Shown: piece after piece, positions 56,554 through 64,000 of the stretch
Numbering within the stretch: the first letter of the stretch is position 1
Layout: the number at the start of each line of letters is the position of its first letter
DNA from: Amorphophallus konjac
Lineage: Eukaryota; Streptophyta; Magnoliopsida; Alismatales; Araceae
Direction of reading: 5' to 3'
Length of the DNA: 64,000 bases
Assembly: GCA_022559845.1 (NCBI GenBank)
Contig: CM040124.1
Span: 70,579,491-70,643,490, forward strand
Translations under genes and position numbers: made by a program
The notes under the pieces: generated by a model
The model's database searches: none
Told to the model about the DNA's origin: nothing
Seen by the model: only the letters and a program-made list of their open reading frames with translations

Positions 56554-56571
56554 CTCGACTTTCGTGCGTTT

Positions 56572-56587
56572 CCCACAGACGGCGCCA
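56572..56587 (-). other. Primer binding site of the Tat element
   Basis: Minus strand TGGCGCCGTCTGTGGG, two bases after the 5' LTR. This form is usual in Tat/Athila-like elements rather than iMet. Confidence 0.85.
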
Positions 56588-56589
56588 GA

Positions 56590-57374
56590 TGAAGAGGCGA
56601 GATCTCGCGCGGGGTCCTGAGCGGGCTGTGGATCACCAGAAGATGAATCTGCAAGAGAGGGAAACGTATCAGAGGGCCCAGGGGATCTCCCTGGGGCAAA
56701 ACCCTCCGATGGCTAAGTCAGTAGAGCTATGGTGGAAGCAATAATGGGGGGAGGAGAGAGCTAATGCGCGAGAATCCTCTCCACCAAAGGGTGAAGCGAA
56801 TTGTGCTCAGGAGCTTAGGGTGTGTGAATGCTTAGTTCATCTTACCATCTTCCGGAGGGTATCCCTTGCTTAAATAGTGCACCGCCTTCAGGAGTCCTGT
56901 AAGCTGAGGGGTTCCCGGCGGGAGTTACGTCTTTAACCGGGGCTTTCATGGCTTGATCGTGGGAACGTTATCCCCTTGGAGTCCGGCAGCTCCCATGACT
57001 CTCCCGCTGGCGGAGGACTATGAACGGCCGCACCTGCAGATAATCAACCGGTCTTACCGAGCCTCGGGGATGCTAGCTCATGTCCGAGCGATAGGCATGG
57101 CCCGGCGAGGGTGGGGTCGGATAGATCGGCTAGAGCCTATCTCTCTCGGATGGGGAGAGGGCTTTAGGCCGGACCTTCCTTGGGACCTGACTGTTGTCTC
57201 GGGCCCTCCGAGCCTAGAAGGCCGCCGGGGAGAGTTGGTTCCTCGAGTCTTATTTATTGGGCTTTTCTCCCGAAGTGGGCCCTGTGGGCTATCACTTGGG
57301 TGGGCTCGCCTGGTTGGACCTTGTAGGTCTTGTTGGGCTGCCTTTGTGGTGGGCTGCGGAAATCCCCCTCTCCA
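56590..57374 (-). repeat. 5' LTR of the Tat element
   Basis: 785 bp, same ends as 36177-36963. TATTTAAG on the minus strand at 56869-56876 is a TATA candidate. Confidence 0.93.
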
Positions 57375-57379
57375 CTACC
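57375..57379. repeat. Right target-site duplication of the Tat element (CTACC)
   Basis: CTACC follows CCTCTCCA. Partner at 36172-36176. Confidence 0.95.
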
Positions 57380-57394
57380 CTAGACTCAACTGGC

Positions 57395-57406
57395 GCTCTG
57401 ATACCA
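57395..57406 (-). other. tRNA-iMet primer binding site, TR-GAG copy B
   Basis: Minus strand TGGTATCAGAGC, three bases after the LTR3 end. It is separated from gag B by the Tat insertion. Confidence 0.92.
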
Positions 57407-57409
57407 AAT

Positions 57410-59603
57410 TGATGCGGGATGGACATGCGACTCGACTCCAATTGGATATGCGACCCTTGGACTCTAAGCAAGCTCGCAATCACCCCTAACGAGGGAAGCG
57501 TACGGACATGCACGGTTGAGAAACCGGCAAAGAGCTAGGGTGGTCAACTCATAAATTCGTGCCCGGATTGGGTAACGGGACGGTCTCACTCTCTCTCGCA
57601 GCAGTGGTGAAATAAATATATCGAGCTAATGGCCCTAACACATGCTCTCTAGCAGCGGCATATAAAAGCATATACAAGAGTAGCAAATACCGAGTAATGG
57701 AGCGAACGCGATACCTCCACACGCCGGGCTTGGGGATGATGATCCCGGCCGATCTCGTACTCCCGGAACAGTAAATTATATAAATTACAGAAAAGACTTT
57801 ACTACCCACTCCACGCAGGGAGGTAAAGGGTGACACAGCGGGACCCGGGAGTAGCGGGTTCGGGTTGACGGGCAGCTTCTTGTGTAGCTTCGGCGGCACA
57901 CGTACTCACGATCATGGGACCCACGTGCTGGTCAGTGGGGCTGTGTGGGTCCAAAGTGGCACCGCTGTGACGGGGACGTCCGGAGGGGTGCTCCCTGGGA
58001 AGGCAGCGCGCTGGTTCACCTCGTGGAAGGTGAGGAGGCTCCGATCGGTGCAGGTTGGAGTTGCTGCCCACAGATCTGAATTCTGTTTCAGACCTACACG
58101 TCCTGACAAAAATTGATGCTGCGATCGGCCCCGACGTCGGATCGACGCGAGCCTGGCGCCGTTGGAAAGATAACTCAAAATTCTTAGATCTATGGTCAGA
58201 GAGAAAAAATTGGCTATCCCATATCTGGTCTTAGCCTAATTTTCAATCTGCTGGTTGACAGAACCTGAAATCACAAGACATAAGGGCTTTTTCCTGAGAG
58301 TTGGCGTTGACCGCATTATAGACCTCTAATTCAGCTGTTGAGCTCTTCACAAAAGTGGTAGAGGGAAAAGAGAGGAAAACGGGGATAATTTTTATGAAAG
58401 GTTTGGTGGAGATTTGACTGGGGAAAAGTATTTTATAGTACCAAGTGATCGGATCTAGATAGCAGAGATAGAACAGAACTTGGGATCTAACGTGATTTTT
58501 TTAGAAAATATAAAAGAGATCCTAAATTCACAATAAAATTTTTGAAAGTGGTATTAGGTAGACAGAATCCCTAATAAAATTGGGGGTTCAAACAAAAATC
58601 AAGAAGGGGAACAAAAGAGCGAAACTCAAGGCTGCTGTGAAACTGTACAAAGAACTGGAAGATCTGATGGATTGGGAAACATAAAAATGGAAAAATAGAA
58701 AACGGGAGATGGAAGTTTTTTTAATTTGTTTGGGACGTGGTGATGACCTATAGAACTCACTCTGAAAATCTTGGCTCCAGAATATGTAGGAGTTGGGAGA
58801 TAAAATTCTCGGAGTAACCCTCTATCTAGCAAAACAGAACCTTGGACAGAACTTCCGAACTTGATTCTCGGTGGCTCGATGGCAGCACGAGCGGCGGCGG
58901 CAGAGATAGAATCCGGAGGTAGAGGGGCTAAGATAGAATGGGTCTACACCCTGAAATGCTGAAGGAGGAAGAAGGGACCAGGGAGAGAGAGGGGAGGGCG
59001 TAGGTTTGCTGCAATGCACACAACAATTTTTCTTCTCATTAATTCTCTAAAATGTGGAAATACAAATATTTATATAAAATAGAAAATGACTCAAAATGCC
59101 CTTAGATCTAGGGTTAGAAGGGGCACTAAGGGGATTGGAGAAAGTATTTCTCCCATGTGGTCAAAACACACAACACATATTCTAATCAAACTTCACCTAA
59201 CTTGCCTAATAGGACAAAAGAGGGGGCGCCCCCTTCATGGGCCATTCTTAGGCCAAGTTGGTCCAAGGCCAACCAACACAAGTCCATGAACCCATATATA
59301 GCCTATGGGCCTTCCAAACCTAGGTGGCCCATGAGAGGGAGAAGCCCACTTGGGCTTTAAGTGATTTAAAGGTCCATTAATAAGCCTAATGGTCCAATAT
59401 GAACTAACCCCCCTTAATGGACCTAATAAAAGAAACCTAGTAATGGACTCTTCATGGAATGTGGCCCAATAGCTTATTAAAAGCCTTACAAAGGAGCCCA
59501 AATAAAAAAAAAAACCCAAACAAGCACACTAATACAAGCCCATATACACCAATACAAGCCAATACACAGTAATACAATCCATTAGCCTTTGATGCCCCCA
59601 TCA
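57410..59603 (-). repeat. LTR3 of the TR-GAG tandem (5' LTR)
   Basis: 2194 bp, TGATGCGG to CCCCCATCA on the plus strand, aligned to LTR1 and LTR2 throughout. Non-coding. It has the same TATATAAATA-type TATA candidate on the minus strand near 59065-59080. Confidence 0.92.
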
Positions 59604-59608
59604 GGTGA
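59604..59608. repeat. Right target-site duplication of the TR-GAG tandem (GGTGA)
   Basis: GGTGA follows CCCCCATCA. Partner at 7329-7333. Confidence 0.85.
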
Positions 59609-61139
59609 GTCTCCTATCACTGGCTCAGTAGGGATCCCGCAGAGCCCTTGCACGAAACAACGTAGTAACAGCAGTGCTAAACTAAAGCAAAGCAGTAACA
59701 GTAGAAGCAAGAACAACAAAAGTAAAAGAGGAAAAGTTGTACCATAGAAACACGATAGCCGAAGGAACATCGGCCCTATAAACTACTCCAAATAGCAACA
59801 TAAAGGCTAACCCCGATCTAATAAAGTCGGGAGTTACCGATCCATTGTCAAATCACGAAGCCCATATCGTGAAAGCCTACGGAAACAAGCAAAAGCCTTA
59901 CAAAAGACCTATATGGTCAAAGGCACAAGACATGCATGAACTCACCGCCGTGTACGCTACACTGACCTCGAGCGAAGCCAAATACAGGCTACCCGACAAG
60001 TCACGAAAGCGCAAGTCATGCGTCAAGTGACTGAAGCACCTCCTCACTAGAAGAACAGCCATATGCGTCCACTGATATCTTACACTGCGTCACAAGTATC
60101 TCCCACTGGCCTAGAATGGCGGTAACTGAGACACTCAATAGGAACCAAGCGCAAGGAACAATAGTAACGAGTGACTAGTCAGGGTCACGCTTGTCGATGC
60201 TCGTCCAAACGCCCTTGACCACGTGTGCACACACAAGCTCAATGCCTTGAGCCAGGCCTTTAGCTAGTTTCCCCCCCAGTAGGACGCTACTGCAAAGCAA
60301 GGGTGCCCACGGTAACTAGCCTACAAACAGTCTCTATCGGGAACTACCCCGCCACCACTCCTAGGTGGGCCGACACACAGGCAAGTGTCGTTAGGCTATG
60401 ACTAGTGGAGGCTCACTAGACACAGAGACTCAAAACATCAAACACCAAAGTACTGACAGGGTAAGTACACACCTGTCATACGTACTACAGAGCATATTGT
60501 AGTGTACACCTGCTACAAGACTCAGGACAATCAACTAGACCTGCTGATAACGATCCTTGAGTCACAAGTCTCGGGTCAATATCGTCACACATGACAGCAA
60601 CACGCTATTAATCAGCCTAGTGCCTAAGCCAAAAACATCGAGAAACTCATTATGGAAGACAACACATAACAGCCGGATCCATAACATCAATAATGATAAC
60701 AATGAGTCCTCGGCCTCCGAGCCGCACAATGGACTCAGAATTCCACATAACACGAAACACGGAACATGAGGGATTACCAAAGCCCTCAAACCATGTGGCA
60801 CGTAAACTGAGGTAAGATAATACCTCCAAACGTCCAAAACCATGTCTCAATCCTCGCAAGATAGACGAGACACACACGAGGTCATGTGTCAACCACTGGG
60901 TCACAACCGGGTTGACCAAAAACCATAATGACCCTCAAAATAATACAAAACACTACACGGTATAGTGGCACTCCTGAACACCCTATAACATGATCACAGC
61001 CCTCATAGGACGTCCAAGACATCTACGGAACAATGGGCTAACCAAGGCGTCAAAGCCATATTAATCAGAAACCAAACCAGCAAAGAAAACACCCAGAACA
61101 AGAAGCAGTAATTACAAGGTCACCACCAGATAGCCCAAG

Positions 61140-61515
61140 TGAAACACGGTCTCCCAGACGACCGCAACTACCTGAACATGGTCAGGTGAATGACCGCGTT
61201 CACCCAGACGCTTGACCCAAACTAGAAATGGTCCCCCCTTGACCGCTACCAAGAGAGACGGTTAGTCGCACGACCGCGACTCGCAAACCGACTTAAACAG
61301 GCTGAAGAAACCCTAAAGCGGTTGACCAATGACCGTTTATACATAGACGCGGTCTACCAGACGACCGCGTCTGCTTAACACGATCGGGTAGATGACCGCG
61401 TCTACTAACCGACCTTCAAGGACTATAGTGGTCCAGACCATACAGCTTTAGATAGAAATGGTCCACCTCGGACCATGACAATACGAACGCGGTTATTGAT
61501 CCGACCGCATTCTCC
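61140..61515. repeat. Hairpin array in solo LTR E
   Basis: Stem-loops around a GGTC/GACC core. Examples: AGACGCGGTC-N8-GACCGCGTCT at 61345-61372 (10 perfect pairs) and ATGGTCC-N5-GGACCAT at 61458-61476 (7 pairs). Several weaker ones occur (GAACGCGGTT with GACCGCATTC; AAGCGGTT with GACCGTTT). The design is the same as in the chromovirus LTR at 41340-41930, but the outer arms differ. Confidence 0.85.
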
Positions 61516-62503
61516 TTCCAATCCAAAAATCGTAGGAACACACAAAATCCGATATTTCCACACCCCAATCATCCCAGAACGATGGGGAAATGACCATAAA
61601 CACAATATCAACCTTCCACAAGCCGGAAGGGATCAAACCAATCTTAAAACGGTAAGAAACGGGTGATTCCCATGAATCGACCCAAAATGAGTCACATGGA
61701 CAAACAGGCTCATATCGGCCCCAATTCACAACCAAATGGAGTAAAACTGGCGGGAAACAAATCCCAACATGCCAAGGGTTCAAATTTTACCATTTAATGT
61801 GAAAACCATCGCCTGGAACGGTGATCTCGGCTCACACCCCCCGATAATGGTTTCACCCTTAAAGCTATAAAACCCGCTCAAACTCACACCGTTCGGCTCC
61901 AAATCGTTAGAAGAAGCAGGAAAAGGGTAGGGTATCCATCCCCCTACCTCCACCGAAGATCTCACGCGCCGAGACGGCTAAACCACGTCGAAAACGATCA
62001 CACGAACAACCCACTTCGACTTTGAATCCACGAACGGGATCACACCAATGCCACGCTCCGATACTCACGCCATCACGCCTCAGGTTAACTCCACGGCGTC
62101 ACCACCTCACCCAGCTCCAGACCGGTCGCGCGCCCGGGGGAGAGGAGAAGAGAGTAGAGAGAATGGAGGGAGAGAAAGTGAGAGATCATGAGGAGGAGAG
62201 AGGAGAGACAAAGGGTTAAGAAGAAAAGAAAAATAGGAAAATTAGCAATTTTTCTAAAATCTAATTTTTTGCACGAAATTCTATAAACTCAAAAAAATAC
62301 GAAAAAATAGTCATCGCGATCCTCGGAACGAGCACAACGCACCTGTAGCGTCCCGGAGTCGCAAAACTCAATGGTTCACTCTCCACTGGATTTTGTAAGT
62401 TATACAAGGGAAAAACCCAAGTGGATTGTAAAACACATATCAGGACCCACGAAAGCGCTCCGAAAGCTCTCCGATTCCGATCCAAAGAATCCAGGATATT
62501 ACA

Positions 62504-62508
62504 ATTGT
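62504..62508. repeat. Right target-site duplication of solo LTR E (ATTGT)
   Basis: ATTGT follows GGATATTACA. Partner at 6968-6972. Confidence 0.85.
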
Positions 62509-62717
62509 CCTTTCCATTGCGTGATCTTTTCTTGCTATCCTGAGATTTATAAGTTCCCGTGATGCTAAATTTGTCTCCTCTCTTCTCCCTCTTTTCGTGT
62601 TTACGGCTTGATTCCTCATCCTTTTCCTTGAACTTTTCTACCTTCTCAAGGGTTCTTTCACAAAGATGTGCCCTATTCACCATCTCCGAGTAAGTTCAGA
62701 TGTTTTGTGGACCTAAT
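62509..62717 (-). pseudogene. gag: G1 gag fragment upstream of solo LTR E
   Basis: Lys/Glu-rich gag text (EMVNRAHLCERTLEKVEKFKEK and TYKSQDSKKRSRNGKDN) of the type that precedes chromovirus knuckles. It leads into the 6938-6967 piece once E is removed, with a frame change. It ends where TGTGACACAACC begins. Confidence 0.75.
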
Positions 62718-64000
62718 GATGTGACACAACCTAGGACTCAACAAGCAAGCATAATTAAGCATTCAAAAACGGACCGATAATGGCAACCGCTCACCCGATG
62801 CTCACTAAGACCCGGGGGTAACCTGGCAATGCCAAGGTGAGGTTGAGGGGTTGGGCCCTTGCTGGTAGAGGGCCAGCAAGGCCAAGATTTGAATCTCAAA
62901 GGTTGTGGATGCCCAATTCAATGGGGCCGACAAAGTGCCAAAGGCACCGGGTTACTCTCTCTTCCCACGGTGATCACTCAAAGCAACGGGGCTTGAGGAT
63001 CGAGCTCTCACTCTCACGGCCAGCGGAACTATGAACTAATATTAAAAGAACAAGCATGAATTAGAGCAAGGTTATAGAGCACTTACTCGACCGGTTTGAA
63101 GAAACCGGTCCCGCTCGGAGACGAGGGCGAGCGGGGAAGCGTGGGTTCCCCACACGCCGCGCCGGGGTAGCTTGACCTAATCAAACCAAATAAGTTACAC
63201 CACTACACCTCTCACAGGAGGGGGATCTTGGGGTGGGGGTTAATGAGATTACAAACAATACTACCTCCACGCAGGGAGGGGCCTTCATCCGGCCAAGCGA
63301 GGCGGGGAAATTAGAGTAAAGAGGGATGACTAAGTGACGGCACCGAATCTGCCTGCTGTCTACAAATAGGGATAGATAGTCGGTGTTGCTGCTGTAGAAC
63401 CCGCTCAAGAATTTTTCTGGTGGCAAGACTGGTGGGAAACTCTTCGTAGCTGAGAAGGGAATGTCTCAGAATTTCTTTAATTTCTTCTGGAGTCGCTGCT
63501 GGCTGGGATGGAGGTTTGAACAGAGCCTCAGATTCTCGGACCGGCAGCTGCAGACTTCTAACAGCAGATTGCAGAGAATGCCCCGGCAGCTCCCGACCTT
63601 AGAATGAAGCGCCGTCAGAGTCTTTAGAATCGTGGACGAGTCCTCTTCGCATCAAAACTGACGGAGAAGCCAACCGATGTCGGAGAAGACTAGGGGATGC
63701 ATAAAAATGACGACTGGTCGGTGCAGACTATGAGTATCAGATCTGCGTAGCTGAGGGAGAAAAATGAGAACTCTGGATAAAGAATGCCGAATGAAGTTCT
63801 GTTTCTTGATTCTGGAAGTAGACTGGGCGATGAAGAACTTTGAAGAAGAACTCGTGGACTGATTCCTTCGGGATTCGTCGTGGCAGAGCTTCTAATCTGG
63901 CTCAGGTCCTCAGCCGAGGCAGAACTGCGTAGTTGTGGGAGAACGGACCTCCTAGATGGGTCAGCGATCGGAAAAAGATGAAACCACTTCTGTTGTGAAG
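62718..64000. mobile_element. Unidentified insertion, probably an LTR, running off the window
   Basis: At about 62718-62722 the G1 gag stops and TGATGTGACACAACC begins, an LTR-like terminus. I find no PBS on either side, no coding motif and no match to other LTRs in the window. It contains a 9-bp perfect hairpin (CCTTGCTGG-N7-CCAGCAAGG at 62857-62881). From 63070 to 64000 I see nothing further that I can name. Confidence 0.45.

Larger units (their letters stand above)
36177..57374 (-). mobile_element. D: Tat-lineage Ty3/gypsy element with antisense extra ORF
   Basis: LTRs of 785-787 bp, a TGGCGCCG-type PBS, gag-protease-RT-RNase H-second RNase H-integrase on the minus strand, and an additional ORF on the plus strand between pol and the 3' LTR. 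The second RNase H and the antisense ORF are hallmarks of the Tat group (RIRE2/Retrosat2-like). LTRs differ at roughly 17 sites by eye, about 2 percent. It is interrupted by the chromovirus at 40437-50617. Coding parts are all damaged, so it is not autonomous. Confidence 0.9.
7334..59603 (-). mobile_element. TR-GAG tandem: three LTRs and two gag-only internal regions
   Basis: In minus sense the order is LTR3 (57410-59603), internal B, LTR2 (33835 to 15205, split), internal A, LTR1 (9524 to 7334). Each internal region starts with a tRNA-iMet PBS, carries a single gag, has no protease, RT or integrase, and ends with a short polypurine stretch. One GGTGA TSD flanks the whole structure, so it behaves as one insertion. 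Gag without pol plus long LTRs fits the TR-GAG class of non-autonomous plant elements. It must be mobilised in trans. Nested inside are a LINE, a LARD-like element and a Tat element. Confidence 0.85.
6973..62503 (-). mobile_element. E: chromovirus-like solo LTR, split by the TR-GAG tandem
   Basis: E consists of 6973-7333 plus 59609-62503, about 3.26 kb, with ATTGT on both sides. In minus sense it starts TGTAATATCCTGGATTC and ends GGGTCATCACA. This closely resembles the start (TGTAATATCCCGGACC) and end (GGGTCGTTACA) of the Tekay-like element's LTR at 40437, so it probably comes from a related chromovirus family. There is no internal region or second LTR. The 59609-62503 part has no gene: it holds T/A-poor unique sequence, a hairpin array (61140-61515) and, at 62140-62270, a purine-rich to A/T-rich stretch. 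Confidence 0.82.
1..62717 (-). mobile_element. G1: decayed Ty3/gypsy chromovirus, outermost host of the nest (dispersed)
   Basis: Three separated blocks on the minus strand belong to one element: 1-3447 (pol and end of gag), 6938-6967 (gag) and 62509-62717 (gag). Removing the two solo LTRs between them (3453-6932 and 6973-62503, each with one TSD copy) makes the gag text run on up to the zinc-knuckle region. The element leaves the window on the left just after the integrase C-terminus. Its gag N-terminus and 5' LTR are missing, because another insertion begins at about 62718. Order is gag, protease, RT, RNase H, integrase. The lineage looks Tekay/Del-like from the integrase C-terminal tail, but this is not resolved. 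It is non-functional, with many stops and frameshifts. Confidence 0.8.

Noticed and set aside
62820..62960. tRNA-like text (GATTTGAATCTC) suggesting a SINE
   Set aside because: Only a weak B-box-like string, no convincing A box or 3' tail, so not called.
1..64000. Search for host genes, tRNAs, rRNAs and organellar inserts
   Set aside because: Every coding signal of recognisable family belongs to a transposable element. No multi-exon host gene or RNA gene was visible by eye.

Overview
This window holds plant nuclear DNA made entirely of transposable elements. I see no host gene, tRNA, rRNA or bacterial-type feature. The kingdom call rests on Ty3/gypsy chromovirus and Tat-type polyproteins, tRNA-iMet primer sites, an RNase H-bearing L1 LINE and multi-kilobase LTRs. 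It suggests an angiosperm with a large, repeat-rich genome; I cannot name the species.

The window is a nest that can be peeled by matching ends and 5-bp target-site duplications (TSDs). The outermost layer is a decayed gypsy chromovirus on the minus strand (G1; pol 1-3447, gag scraps 6938-6967 and 62509-62717). Its gag was hit by a solo LTR (S1, 3453-6932, TSD TTGCT) and by a second solo LTR (E, 6973-62503, TSD ATTGT). Inside E lies a gag-only element (TR-GAG type) in an LTR-gag-LTR-gag-LTR tandem arrangement (7334-59603, TSD GGTGA). That tandem was in turn hit by (i) a 5'-truncated LINE in gag copy A (11313-14620), (ii) a 16.4-kb coding-free element with 4.6-kb LTRs, LARD-like (15594-32036, TSD AGACT), inside the middle LTR, and (iii) a Tat-lineage gypsy element in the leader of copy B (36177-57374, TSD CTACC). 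The Tat element carries the youngest insertion, a Tekay/Del-like chromovirus with an uninterrupted 1555-codon gag-pol (40437-50617, 4-bp TSD CTTC). A further unidentified element enters G1 near 62718 and runs off the right edge.

Functionally, only two reading frames look intact: the chromovirus gag-pol (43247-47914), which keeps all catalytic residues I checked, and the gag of TR-GAG copy B (34340-35878). The Tat element has a dead reverse transcriptase motif, two RNase H domains and an antisense additional ORF with a plausible intron, all broken by stops. The LARD and the TR-GAG tandem lack enzymes and would need proteins in trans.

The most unusual signal is structural. Four unrelated-looking LTR families here (LARD, S1, E and the chromovirus) carry arrays of short perfect hairpins whose two arms change together from unit to unit while the loops differ. 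In the LARD this extends over nearly the whole 7.2-kb internal region, which is a succession of hairpin-bearing minisatellites separated by pyrimidine tracts. This is the best candidate in the window for something undescribed.
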